Source: Streptomyces sp. NRRL F-5135
GTDB taxonomy: Bacteria; Actinomycetota; Actinomycetes; Streptomycetales; Streptomycetaceae
Direction: 5' to 3'
DNA length: 64,000 nt
Assembly (NCBI RefSeq): GCF_000719775.1
Contig: NZ_JOHR01000017.1
Span: 121,782 to 185,781 of the forward strand
The position numbers were made by a program, and so were the translations under genes. Positions 19,770-27,740 of the stretch are shown one piece after another; position 1 is the first letter of the stretch; each line of letters starts with the position of its first letter. The notes beneath the pieces were generated by a model. The model made no database searches. It saw only the letters and a program-made list of their open reading frames with translations, and had not been told where the DNA came from.

Positions 19770-20669
19770 ATGGCGGGCATAGCGATCAACTCGGACGTCG
19801 GCGAGGGATTCGGGGCCTGGGGCCCGGCGGACGAGGGACCGCTCCTCGACCAGGTGACGGCCGCGAACGTCGCCTGCGGCTTCCACGCCGGTGACCCCGA
19901 CATCCTGCGGCGCACGTGCGCGGCGAGCGCGGCCAGGGGCGTGGCGATCGGCGCTCAGGTCTCCTACCGGGACCTCGCGGGCTTCGGCCGGCGCTTCGTC
20001 GACGTGCCCGCCCCCACCCTGGTCAACGAACTCCTCTACCAGATGGGCGCGTTGGACGTCTTCGCCCGTCTCGCGGGGAGCCGGATCAGCTATGTGAAGG
20101 CCCATGGCGCCCTCTACAACGTGGCGGCGCGCCATGGCGGGCACGCGGCCGCGATCGTCGAGGCGGTGTCCCTGTTCGACCGGCGCCTGCCCCTGCTCTG
20201 CCAGCCGCGCACGGAGGTCTGGACCCGGGCGGTCGAGGCGGGACTGCGCCCGCTGGCCGAGGGGTTCGTGGACCGCGGCTACACCGACGAGGGCCTGCTG
20301 GTGCCGAGGTCCCAGCCGGGCGCGCTGATCACCGACCCGGACGAGGCGGCCCGGCGCGCGGTGCTGATGGCACGGACGGGGACGGTGGTCTCGGTGTCCG
20401 GCCGGACGGTGGACATCGCGCCGGAGGGCGGAGCGCTGGCGGCGCTGTGCGTGCACAGCGACACCCCGGGCGCGGTCGCCATCGCCGCCGCCGTACGGGC
20501 AGGGCTGGCCGCCGCCGGGATCGAGAGCCGTACGCCCGCCGACGTGGCGTCCCCGGTCGCCGTCGCGAGCACGGTGAGTGCGACGAGTGCGGCGAGCGCG
20601 GGGAGCACGGTCGGCGCGAGTGGCGCGAGCGGTGCGGGTGCCGCGGGTGGCACGGAGACCGGGCGATGA
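19770..20669 (+). CDS. pxpA: 5-oxoprolinase subunit PxpA (LamB/YcsF family)
   Basis: PxpA works with PxpB and PxpC in ATP-dependent opening of 5-oxoproline (pyroglutamate) to glutamate. The start at ATG 19770 gives 299 residues and the canonical MAGIAINSDVGEGFGAW opening. NVACGFHAGDP, GAQVSYRDLAGFGRR and YVKAHGALYN are family motifs. GTG 19707, overlapping the regulator stop, would add 21 Ala/Gly/Thr-rich residues and may act in coupling. The last 40 or so residues (from about ADVASPVAVAST) are a Ser/Ala/Gly/Thr low-complexity tail outside the normal family length of about 250. The stop overlaps pxpB. Confidence 0.92.
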   Translation: MAGIAINSDVGEGFGAWGPADEGPLLDQVTAANVACGFHAGDPDILRRTCAASAARGVAIGAQVSYRDLAGFGRRFVDVPAPTLVNELLYQMGALDVFARLAGSRISYVKAHGALYNVAARHGGHAAAIVEAVSLFDRRLPLLCQPRTEVWTRAVEAGLRPLAEGFVDRGYTDEGLLVPRSQPGALITDPDEAARRAVLMARTGTVVSVSGRTVDIAPEGGALAALCVHSDTPGAVAIAAAVRAGLAAAGIESRTPADVASPVAVASTVSATSAASAGSTVGASGASGAGAAGGTETGR

Positions 20670-21349
20670 GCGTGACGGTGAGCGAACTGGTGCTGCGCCG
20701 GGCGGGCGACCGCGGCTGGCTGATCGAGTGCGCCGGGCGGCGCCCGGCGCGGGTGGCCACCGCGATCAGGGAACGGCCCTGGGCCCGGGAGCTTCGGGAG
20801 ATCGTGCCGGCGGCCGGGACCGTCCTGGTCGTGGCGGACGGCCGGGGCGGCATGGAGTCGCTGGCCACCCGGCTGCGCGCGCTGCTGGCCGAACTGGACG
20901 AACTCGACGCCGCCGGGCGTTCCGGCGCGACGGGTGCCGAGGGGGAGGGGCCGGGTGCCCCGAACCGTACGGTCGTGATCCCCGTCCGCTACGACGGGCC
21001 CGATCTGCCGGCCGTGGCCGAGCGCACCGGAGTGTCCCCGGAAGAGGTCGCCCGGCTGCACGCGAGCGGCGAACACGCGGTCGCCTTCTTCGGTTTCGCG
21101 CCCGGATTCGCCTACCTGGACGGCGTACCGGAGCCGCTGCGGCTGCCCCGTCTGCCCAGCCCCCGGGCGCGGGTGCCGGCCGGGGTGGTGGCCATCGCCG
21201 GGAACCAGACCGTCGTCTACCCCGGCGGGACCCCCGGCGGCTGGCACCAGATCGGCACCACCACGATCCGGCTGTGGGACGTGACCGCCGACCCGCCCAA
21301 CCGGCTGGCGGTGGGGGACCGGGTCGTCTTCGAGGCGGTGACGCCATGA
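20666..21349 (+). CDS. pxpB: 5-oxoprolinase subunit PxpB (KipI family)
   Basis: The 227-residue protein is the KipI/PxpB (allophanate-hydrolase subunit 1-like) partner in the PxpABC 5-oxoprolinase. The diagnostic segment is AVAFFGFAPGFAYLDGVP with LPRLPSPRARVPAGVVAIAGNQTVVYPGGTPGGWHQIG (broken). In Bacillus the same protein was named KipI for inhibiting the sporulation kinase KinA. Nothing here tests such a side role. An Ala/Gly-rich insertion (SGATGAEGEGPGAPN) splits the N-lobe. ATG 20666 and the stop both overlap their neighbours by 4 nt. Confidence 0.92.
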   Translation: MSVTVSELVLRRAGDRGWLIECAGRRPARVATAIRERPWARELREIVPAAGTVLVVADGRGGMESLATRLRALLAELDELDAAGRSGATGAEGEGPGAPNRTVVIPVRYDGPDLPAVAERTGVSPEEVARLHASGEHAVAFFGFAPGFAYLDGVPEPLRLPRLPSPRARVPAGVVAIAGNQTVVYPGGTPGGWHQIGTTTIRLWDVTADPPNRLAVGDRVVFEAVTP

Positions 21350-22434
21350 CGTGCGCCGCCGGCTCCGCCGCCCGCCGGGCCACGACCGCGGGAGCCACGA
21401 CGGAGGCCTCGGCTCCGGCCGTACCCGCGGTACCCGCGGCCCGTACGGACGGCGAGGCTCCGGCTCGTACGGACGGCACGGCCACCGCTCGTACGGACCG
21501 CGAGGCGCCCGCCTGTTCGGACGGTACGGCCGGAGCGGCAGCCGCCGGGACGGCCCGTACCGCGCCCCGGTCCGCCGCCGTGCTGACCGTGGTCGCACCG
21601 GGCGTCGCGACCAGCGTGCAGGACCTGGGCCGGCCGGGCCTGGCCCACCTCGGCGTGCCGGCCTCGGGCCCCACCGACCGGCGCAGCTTCACCCTCGCCA
21701 ACCGGCTCGTCGGCAACCCCGAGAACACCCCCGCCCTGGAGGTGACGATCGGCGGGCTCGGCGTCACGCTGTCCGAGGACCGGTACGTATCGGTCACCGG
21801 CGCGCCCGCCCCCGTCACCGTGGACGGGGTGCCCGTCGACCGTCCGGCGCTCGTGCGGCTGCCCGCGGGGTGCCTGCTGGAGATCGGGCGGCCCTGGGCC
21901 GGCTGCCGCAGTTACCTCGCCGTGTCCGGCGGCATCGAGGTGGACCGGGTCCTCGGCTCGGCGTCCCGTGACTGGCTCACGGGCCTGGGGCCCGAGCCGG
22001 TCCGCGCCGGGACGGGCTTGCGCGTCGGCCCCGCCCGTCCGGTCCCCGCGGTGCCGCTGGAGCTGGCGTTCAGCGTCGTACCGGCCGGTGGCGCGCTGAC
22101 CGCGCGGTTCCGCTGGGGGCCCCGGCACGACCTGTTCGGCGCCGCCGACCGGCGCCGTCTGACATCGACGGCCTGGCGGCTGTCCGGGCAGTGCGACCGG
22201 GTCGGCGCCCGGCTCACCGGGCCCGCGCTGGCGATCGGCTCGGTCGATCTCGCCAGTGAGGGCATGGTGCGCGGCGCCATCCAGGTGCCGCCGTCCGGCG
22301 AGCCGATCATCTTCCTGTCCGACCATCCGGTCACGGGTGGCTACCCCGTCATCGGCGTTCTCACGGACGCCGACACCGACCTCGTCGGCCAGGCCAAGCC
22401 CGGGGACGAGCTACGGCTCGCACCCACGGGATGA
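21346..22434 (+). CDS. pxpC: 5-oxoprolinase subunit PxpC (KipA family) with repeat-bearing N-terminus
   Basis: PxpC is the biotin-dependent-carboxyltransferase-like subunit of the PxpABC 5-oxoprolinase. The conserved part starts near residue 78 (LTVVAPGVATSVQDLGRPG). It includes GVPASGPTDRRSFTLANRLVGN (broken), the SYLAVSGGIEV strand and the DHPVTGGYPVIGVLTDADTD segment. The first 77 or so residues are unlike the family. They contain four 8-residue repeats, RTDGEAPA, RTDGTATA, RTDREAPA and CSDGTAGA, encoded by 24-bp DNA units. The ATG overlaps the pxpB stop; no later ATG or GTG near the domain has a good ribosome site, so the extension may be translated. Confidence 0.9.
   Translation: MTCAAGSAARRATTAGATTEASAPAVPAVPAARTDGEAPARTDGTATARTDREAPACSDGTAGAAAAGTARTAPRSAAVLTVVAPGVATSVQDLGRPGLAHLGVPASGPTDRRSFTLANRLVGNPENTPALEVTIGGLGVTLSEDRYVSVTGAPAPVTVDGVPVDRPALVRLPAGCLLEIGRPWAGCRSYLAVSGGIEVDRVLGSASRDWLTGLGPEPVRAGTGLRVGPARPVPAVPLELAFSVVPAGGALTARFRWGPRHDLFGAADRRRLTSTAWRLSGQCDRVGARLTGPALAIGSVDLASEGMVRGAIQVPPSGEPIIFLSDHPVTGGYPVIGVLTDADTDLVGQAKPGDELRLAPTG
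21442..21537 (+). repeat. 4 x 24-bp in-frame tandem repeat in pxpC 5' end
   Basis: The units start at 21442, 21466, 21490 and 21514. The first reads CGTACGGACGGCGAGGCTCC plus 4 bases; the others drift by substitution only, with no indel. They encode an 8-residue (R/C)(T/S)D(G/R) unit. The period is a multiple of three, so copy-number change would keep pxpC in frame. Confidence 0.85.
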
Positions 22435-22501
22435 ACGGGCCGGTCAACCCACCGGTCGAACCGCATGGAACCGGTCACAACCCCTTGAGGAGATACCCAC
22501 C

Positions 22502-22954
22502 ATGACCGCACAGCCCACCGCCCTCCCGCCCTTCCACCTGGCCATCCCGGTCGACGACATCGCCAAGGCCCGGGAGTTCTACGGCAAGGTCCTCGGCTTC
22601 TCCGAGGGACGCTCCGACACCAAGTGGATCGACTGGAACTTCGGTGGCCACCAGGTCGTCACCCACCAGGTCGGTGACGGCCCGTCGGACACGCCGCGCG
22701 ACGGCATCGCCGGCACCAACCCCGTCGACGGCCACCAGGTGCCGGTGCCCCACTTCGGACTGGTCCTGCCGGTACCGGAGTTCAGGGAACTCGCCGAGCG
22801 GCTCACGGCCGTGGGCACCGAGTTCGTGATCGAGCCGTACGTCCGCTTCCAGGGGGAGCCGGGCGAGCAGTGGACGATGTTCTTCCTGGACCCGGCGGGC
22901 AACGCGCTGGAGTTCAAGGCGTTCGCCGACATCAGCAGGCTCTTCGCCGTCTGA
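22502..22954 (+). CDS. VOC (glyoxalase-fold) family protein
   Basis: A 150-residue protein with two beta-alpha-beta-beta-beta modules. The first runs from FHLAIPVDDIAKAREFYGKVLGF (broken; His13 is a candidate metal ligand). The second has PVPHFGLVLPVPEF and ends WTMFFLDPAGNALEFKAF, with the Glu ligand. His and Glu in these places are usual for metal-dependent VOC enzymes. The substrate is unknown; glyoxalase or dioxygenase activity cannot be decided. A GAGGAG site precedes ATG 22502. It lies 67 nt after pxpC, in the same direction as the oxoprolinase and transporter genes. Confidence 0.85.
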   Translation: MTAQPTALPPFHLAIPVDDIAKAREFYGKVLGFSEGRSDTKWIDWNFGGHQVVTHQVGDGPSDTPRDGIAGTNPVDGHQVPVPHFGLVLPVPEFRELAERLTAVGTEFVIEPYVRFQGEPGEQWTMFFLDPAGNALEFKAFADISRLFAV

Positions 22955-23094
22955 ATCCCGGCCGAACCGACAACGACGACGGTCATCCAAGGGAGGACTG
23001 GTCCCGCGGATGACCGTCGTACGGCCCCCGATGCGATACCCGCACGCGTCTGCCATCACATCCCGCCACAGGACATGCCAGACCGGAGGACTTC

Positions 23095-24420
23095 ATGACG
23101 AGCGTACCAACGACCGTGCCGCCACCGGCGGCCACCGCGTCGGACCGGCCCACGGCCCCGCACGGCCCCCGCAGGGCGGCGCTCGCCGCGGCGGCCGGAA
23201 CCGCGATCGAGTACTACGAGTTCGGCGTCTACGGCTATCTGGCCGTCGTGCTCGGACCCCACTTCTTCCCTGGCGACGACCCCACCGCCGCCCTGCTGTC
23301 CACCCTCGCCGTGTTCGGCAGCGCCTTCCTGATGCGTCCGCTCGGCGGCATCGTCCTCGGCAGGCTGGGGGACCGCGTCGGCCGCAAGCCGGTGCTGGTC
23401 CTCACGGTCGTGGGCATGGGCACGGCCACCATGACCGTCGGGCTGCTGCCCACCGCCGCCTCCGTCGGCGTCGCCGCACCACTCGCGCTGCTGCTGGTCC
23501 GGCTGGCGCAGGGGTTCTTCGCCGGCGGCGAGGTGACCGGCGCGGCCACCTATCTGGCCGAGGCCGCGCCACACGGCAGGCGCGGTTTCTTCGGCTCCTT
23601 CACCCCGGTCGGGGTGGCCATCGGCGGCGGCACCGCCGCACTGGTCGCGGGCATCGTCTCGACCGTGCTGAGCGAGGCCCAACTGGAGGCGTACGGCTGG
23701 CGGATCCCGTTCCTGCTCTCGCTGCCGCTGGTCGTCGTGGCGCTGATCGCCCGCAAACACCTGGAGGACTCCGAGGCGTTCCTGGCCACGAAGGAGAATC
23801 GCGCCACGGCCAAGGCCCCGTTGTCCGAGGTGCTGACGCGGCACCGCGCGCCGCTGATCAAGGTGACCCTGCTGGCCACGGGTTCCAACTGCGGCTACTG
23901 GGTCGGCCTGATCTTCATGAACATCTACCTGACCACCGACCTCGGCTACGCCAAGGACTCCACGTTCTGGATCATGGGCGGGATCGGGCTGTTCGTGGCC
24001 TGTCTGATGCCCGTCTTCGGCGCGCTGTCCGACCGGTGGGGGCGCAAGAAGGTCATCACCCTGGGCTTCGCCGGATACGGGGTCCTGGTCGTCCCGGCCA
24101 TGCTGGTCATGGGTCTCGGCAGCTTCCCGCTCGCGGTCGTCGCGATGGTCGTGCTCGCCCTGCCGATGCCCATCGTGCAGTCGGTCACGTACCCGACGTA
24201 CGCCGAACTCTTCCCGACCCGCGTGCGCTACACCGGACTGTCCTTCAGCTTCAACATCGGCACGATCCTCGGCGGCGGACTCAGCCCCTACCTGGCCACC
24301 TGGCTGATCTCCCGCACGGGCAATCTGCTCGCCCCCGGATTCCTGCTGATGGCGGCCGTGGTGATGGCCCTGCTGACGCTGCTCACCGTCAAGGAGACCG
24401 GCCGGGAGGAGCTGGCGTGA
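23095..24420 (+). CDS. MFS transporter, metabolite:H+ symporter (MHS) type
   Basis: A 441-residue membrane protein with about 12 hydrophobic helices. The MFS loop 2-3 signature GRLGDRVGRKPVLV is present and repeats in weaker form as GALSDRWGRKKVIT in the second half. The AAAAGTAIEYYEFGVYGYLA opening (20 aa) and SFTPVGVAIGGGTA are typical of the MHS/ProP-like subfamily that imports organic acids, betaines or amino-acid derivatives with protons. Given pxpABC and the DUF1445 gene around it, uptake of 5-oxoproline, D-glutamate or a relative is a reasonable inference. A GGAGG site precedes ATG 23095. The stop overlaps the next gene (GTGA). Confidence 0.88.
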   Translation: MTSVPTTVPPPAATASDRPTAPHGPRRAALAAAAGTAIEYYEFGVYGYLAVVLGPHFFPGDDPTAALLSTLAVFGSAFLMRPLGGIVLGRLGDRVGRKPVLVLTVVGMGTATMTVGLLPTAASVGVAAPLALLLVRLAQGFFAGGEVTGAATYLAEAAPHGRRGFFGSFTPVGVAIGGGTAALVAGIVSTVLSEAQLEAYGWRIPFLLSLPLVVVALIARKHLEDSEAFLATKENRATAKAPLSEVLTRHRAPLIKVTLLATGSNCGYWVGLIFMNIYLTTDLGYAKDSTFWIMGGIGLFVACLMPVFGALSDRWGRKKVITLGFAGYGVLVVPAMLVMGLGSFPLAVVAMVVLALPMPIVQSVTYPTYAELFPTRVRYTGLSFSFNIGTILGGGLSPYLATWLISRTGNLLAPGFLLMAAVVMALLTLLTVKETGREELA

Positions 24421-25295
24421 CCGACACGGTACGGACGGACGAGGACATGGTACGGGCGGACGGCGGCCCAGCACGGGCCGACGGCGGCACGGTACGCACA
24501 GGGCGGGGAGAGACCGTGCCCGCCACGCCCGGAGAGCTGCGGCGCCTGGTGGCGAGCGGCGCGTGGACCGGGCCCACGGCCGGCCTCCTGGACGGCTACC
24601 AGCAGGCCAACCTGGTCGTCGTCCCGTACGACCTGGCCTTCGACTTCCTGCTCTACTGCACCCGCAACCCCGCGCCCTGCCCCGTCATCGCCGTCACCGA
24701 GCCCGGCGACCCCGTGGTGCGCCTCGGCGGGACGGAGGCCGATCTCAGGACCGCCCTGCCCCGCTACCGCGTGTGGCGCCGGGGACGGCTGGTCGAGGAG
24801 CCGCACGACATCACGGAGCACTGGCGCGACGACGCCGTCGGCTTCCTGCTGGGGTGCAGCCACACCTTCGAGGGGCCGCTGCGCCGGGCCGGGGTGCCCG
24901 TACGGTACGCGGCGGACTCGTCGGCGCCCGCCGTCTACGTCACCGATGTGGCGACCCGCCCCGCCGGGCGTCTCTCAGGACCGCTGGTGGTCAGCGGGCG
25001 GGCGATCCCCGCCGGGCTGGTCGCGCGGGCCGTCGAGGTCACCGCCCGCTACCCGACCGGGCACGGCGCCCCCGTGCACATCGGCGATCCGGCGGCGATC
25101 GGCATCGCGGACCTGGCGCGGCCGGACTTCGGGCCGCCGCCGGTGGTCGAGGAGGGGGACACCATGGTGTTCTGGGCCTGCGGAGTGACACCTCAGCTGG
25201 TGCTCCCGGCGGCGGCCGCCGACTACACGATCACCCACTACCCCGGCCACATGTTCGTGTTCGACCACACCGTGGACCTCGCCGACGCCGTCTGA
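24417..25295 (+). CDS. DUF1445 / D-glutamate cyclase-like 'putative hydro-lyase'
   Basis: The 292-residue protein matches the PF07286 family (YcsI; human DGLUCY C-part), with YQQANLVVVPYDLAFDFLLYC (broken), VGFLLGCSHTFEGPLRRAGVPVR (broken), PVHIGDPAAIGI and VFWACGVTPQ. The mammalian member converts D-glutamate to 5-oxo-D-proline; bacterial members are uncharacterised. The start is GTG 24417, overlapping the MFS stop. The first 32 residues are four 7-residue repeats absent from the family, whose domain begins near PATPGELRRLVASG. Bacillus ycsI also sits with ycsF (pxpA), kipI and kipA, so this neighbourhood is conserved. Confidence 0.88.
   Translation: MTDTVRTDEDMVRADGGPARADGGTVRTGRGETVPATPGELRRLVASGAWTGPTAGLLDGYQQANLVVVPYDLAFDFLLYCTRNPAPCPVIAVTEPGDPVVRLGGTEADLRTALPRYRVWRRGRLVEEPHDITEHWRDDAVGFLLGCSHTFEGPLRRAGVPVRYAADSSAPAVYVTDVATRPAGRLSGPLVVSGRAIPAGLVARAVEVTARYPTGHGAPVHIGDPAAIGIADLARPDFGPPPVVEEGDTMVFWACGVTPQLVLPAAAADYTITHYPGHMFVFDHTVDLADAV
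24429..24512 (+). repeat. 4 x 21-bp in-frame tandem repeat in DUF1445 gene 5' end
   Basis: The units begin at 24429, 24450, 24471 and 24492, and encode VRTDEDM, VRADGGP, ARADGGT and VRTGRGE. The DNA units share the frame GTACGGRCGGACGRNG. Like the pxpC array, the period is a multiple of three and the array sits between the coupled start codon and the conserved domain. Confidence 0.8.
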
Positions 25296-25400
25296 GCCCG
25301 GGAGTCCGGGCCCGGGTCGCGGCACCCGCACGCGTACGGCCGTCCAGCCGTCCGTCGTCCGGCCCGTCCTCGGCCCCGTGGCCCTGTACGGTCCGTTCCC

Positions 25401-25423
25401 GGCCCGTACGGGCAGTACGGGCC
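25401..25423. terminator. Hairpin between converging operons
   Basis: GGCCCGTAC (25401-25409) pairs with GTACGGGCC (25415-25423) around GGGCA. The flanking CC/GG can add two pairs after one mismatch. It lies between the ends of the DUF1445 gene (+) and the last Opp gene (-) and could serve both. Confidence 0.6.
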
Positions 25424-25462
25424 CGGTGTTGTTCCCGGCCTGTCGTCGGAGTGGGCGGCTCG

Positions 25463-26482
25463 TCAGCTCTCCACGCGCGCCGCCGCCCAGTGGCAGGCCA
25501 CCTGCGGGGCCGCCCCGCCCGTCAGGACCGGCGGGTCGGCCGTACGACAGCGGTGCGCCACCCCCGCCCGCTCCGCCTCGCCCGAGGCCAGCACCTGGCA
25601 CCGGGCGTGGAAGCGGCAGCCGCCCGGGATCCGGGCCGGGTCCGGCGGCTCGCCCGTCAGCACCACCGGCGGCGCCCCGGACTCCGGCAGGACGGACAAC
25701 AGGGCCTGGGTGTACGGGTGCCGGGGCGCGGTCAGGACCTCCTCGACCGGGCCCGTCTCCACGATCCTGCCCAGGTACATGACCGCCACCCGGTCCGCGA
25801 TGTTCCAGGCCAGGCCCAGGTCGTGCGTCACCACCAGCGCGGACAGGCCCAGTTCGGCCCGCAGCGACAGCAGCAGCGCCAGGATCTCGCCGCGTACGGA
25901 GGCGTCCAGGGAGGCCACCGGCTCGTCCGCGACGATCAGTTCGGGTTCCAGGACGAGCGCCCCCGCGATCACGACGCGCTGCCGCTGGCCGCCCGAGAGT
26001 TCGTGCGGATAGCGCAGGAAGAACCGCTCGGGCGGCCGGAGCCCGGCCCGGGACAGCGCCGCGGCGACGGCCGCCCGCTCGTCGCCCGCGTACCCGTGGA
26101 CGCGCAGGCCCTCCGCGACCGCGTCGTACACCGTGTGCCGCGGATTGAGTGAGCCGCTCGGGTCCTGGAGGACCAGCTGCACGCGCTTGCGGTACGCCTT
26201 CAGGGCGCGTGAGCCGTACGCCAGGGGCCGGCCGGCGAACCGCACCGCGCCGGCCGTGGGCTCCACCAGCCCGAGCAGCGCCCGGGCCAGGGTGGACTTG
26301 CCGCAGCCGGACTCGCCGACCAGGGCCACGATCTCGCCGGCACCGATGTCGAGGTCCACCCCGTCGACCGCCCGCGCGGCCGGGGCGCCGCGCCGGCCGG
26401 GGAACGTGACGCGCAGTTCGGCGGCCGAGAGCAGCGGCGCCGTCGTGGCGGGAGCGGACGGCCCGGAGGCGGTGGTGGTCAT
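25463..26482 (-). CDS. Oligopeptide-type ABC transporter ATPase (OppF-like)
   Basis: A 339-residue nucleotide-binding subunit. Walker A is GESGCGKST (about residues 52-60), the Q-loop region is VQLVLQDPSGSLNPR, the signature is LSGGQRQRV and Walker B is LIVADEPVASLD. The H-loop is VVTHDLG. The C-terminal extension PPDPARIPGGCRFHARC, with its Cys residues, is the oligopeptide/dipeptide transporter C-terminal domain, which in relatives can hold an Fe-S cluster. The ATG 26482 start has CAGGAGTC upstream. It is the last gene of the operon and pairs with the OppD-like ATPase. Confidence 0.92.
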   Translation of the reverse strand: MTTTASGPSAPATTAPLLSAAELRVTFPGRRGAPAARAVDGVDLDIGAGEIVALVGESGCGKSTLARALLGLVEPTAGAVRFAGRPLAYGSRALKAYRKRVQLVLQDPSGSLNPRHTVYDAVAEGLRVHGYAGDERAAVAAALSRAGLRPPERFFLRYPHELSGGQRQRVVIAGALVLEPELIVADEPVASLDASVRGEILALLLSLRAELGLSALVVTHDLGLAWNIADRVAVMYLGRIVETGPVEEVLTAPRHPYTQALLSVLPESGAPPVVLTGEPPDPARIPGGCRFHARCQVLASGEAERAGVAHRCRTADPPVLTGGAAPQVACHWAAARVES

Positions 26483-26496
26483 GGCTGACTCCTGAG

Positions 26497-26550
26497 ACTG
26501 CCGGGGCTGCTGACACTGCCGGGACTGATGAAACTGCCGGGACTGCCAAG
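26497..26550 (-). repeat. 3 x 18-bp tandem repeat upstream of the OppF-like gene
   Basis: The units are ACTGCCGGGGCTGCTGAC, ACTGCCGGGACTGATGAA and ACTGCCGGGACTGCCAAG (plus strand), starting at 26497, 26515 and 26533. They lie in the 166-nt gap between the two ATPase genes. Further C/G hexamer repeats (CCGGCC/CCGGTC type) follow at about 26590-26640. The gap has no gene. Confidence 0.8.
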
Positions 26551-26648
26551 GCCGTTGTGACCGCCGAGGGGCGACCGTACGGTGGCGGCGCCGGCTTCGG
26601 TCCCGGCCCCGGTCCTGGCCCCGGCCCCGGCTCCGGTCGTGGTGGGCG

Positions 26649-27737
26649 TCATGACCGCGGCTCCGCCGACGGCTGCGCCGGCACGGCCGTGCCCACCCGC
26701 ACACAGGCCGCCCGGTGGCCCGGCGCCGCCTCCCGCAGTTCCTGGTCCTCGTGGGCGCACCCCTCCAGCGCGACCGGGCAGCGCGGGTGGAACGTACAGC
26801 CCGACGGCAGCGCCGACGGGTCGGGCGGGTCGCCGGGCAGCCCGCGCGGGGCCCGCCGCGAGGCCGGGTCCCCGACGCGCGGGAAGGCGGCGGACAGCGC
26901 CCGGCCGTACGGATGCTCCGCCGCCCCGTACACCGCGCGCGCCGGGCCCTCCTCGACGATCCGGCCCGCGTACATCACGGCCAGCCGGTCACAGGTGTCC
27001 GCGAGCACCGCCAGGTCATGACTGATCATCAGCAGACTGATGCCCTGGTCCGCGACCAGCCGCTCGATCAGCCGCAGGATCTGCGCCTGGATCATCACGT
27101 CCAGCGCGGTCGTCGGCTCGTCCGCGACGATCAGCCGGGGATCGCACGCGAGGGCCATCGCGATCATCACGCGCTGCCGCTGGCCGCCGGAGAGTTCATG
27201 CGGATAGGCGTCCGCGCGGGCGGCCGGCAGCCCGACCTGCTCCAACAACTCGGCCACGCGCGCCCGCGCGGCGGCCGGGGTGGTGGCGCGTCGGTGCAGC
27301 AGCAGCGGTTCGGCGATCTGGTCCCCGATCCGGTGCACCGCGTTCAGCGAGTGCATCGCCCCCTGGAAGACGATCGAGGCGCCCGCCCACCGCACGGCCC
27401 GCAGCCGCCCCCACCGCATGGTCAGGACGTCCTCGCCGTCGAGCAGGATCTCGCCCGTCAGCCGCGCGGTGGCGGGCAGCAGCCGCAGCAGGGCCAGCGC
27501 CAGCGTGGACTTCCCACAGCCGGACTCCCCGGCGATGCCCAGCTTGCTGCCGGAGCCGACGGACAGGCTGACGCCCCGGACGGCGGGCACGGCGTCGGCG
27601 CCGGTCCCGTACGTCACGCGCAGGTCCCTGACCTCCAGCAGGCCGGAACCGGCCGCGCCGGCCGACGGGACACCCCCGGCCGACGGGACGGCTCCGGTGG
27701 TCGGGTCACCTCCGGTCCTCGGGCCACCTCCGGTCAA
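26649..27737 (-). CDS. Oligopeptide-type ABC transporter ATPase (OppD-like)
   Basis: A 362-residue ATPase. Walker A is GESGCGKST, the signature is LSGGQRQRV, Walker B is [12 protein letters not shown] and the H-loop is LMISHDLA. The C-terminus has [21 protein letters not shown], the oligopeptide transporter C-terminal Cys motif. The best start is TTG 27737, which overlaps the stop of the permease gene (TTGA); no ATG or GTG is in frame before the domain at [12 protein letters not shown]. Residues 1-30 or so are five degenerate 6-residue repeats ([30 protein letters not shown]) outside the family domain. Confidence 0.9.
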   Translation of the reverse strand: MTGGGPRTGGDPTTGAVPSAGGVPSAGAAGSGLLEVRDLRVTYGTGADAVPAVRGVSLSVGSGSKLGIAGESGCGKSTLALALLRLLPATARLTGEILLDGEDVLTMRWGRLRAVRWAGASIVFQGAMHSLNAVHRIGDQIAEPLLLHRRATTPAAARARVAELLEQVGLPAARADAYPHELSGGQRQRVMIAMALACDPRLIVADEPTTALDVMIQAQILRLIERLVADQGISLLMISHDLAVLADTCDRLAVMYAGRIVEEGPARAVYGAAEHPYGRALSAAFPRVGDPASRRAPRGLPGDPPDPSALPSGCTFHPRCPVALEGCAHEDQELREAAPGHRAACVRVGTAVPAQPSAEPRS

Positions 27738-27740
27738 CGG
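27651..27740 (-). repeat. 5 x 18-bp in-frame tandem repeat at OppD-like start
   Basis: On the minus strand the units run 27740-27723, 27722-27705, 27704-27687, 27686-27669 and 27668-27651, each CCG...GG and encoding P-x-x-G-x-x. The first unit also contains the permease stop codon in another frame. The period is a multiple of three. Confidence 0.75.
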
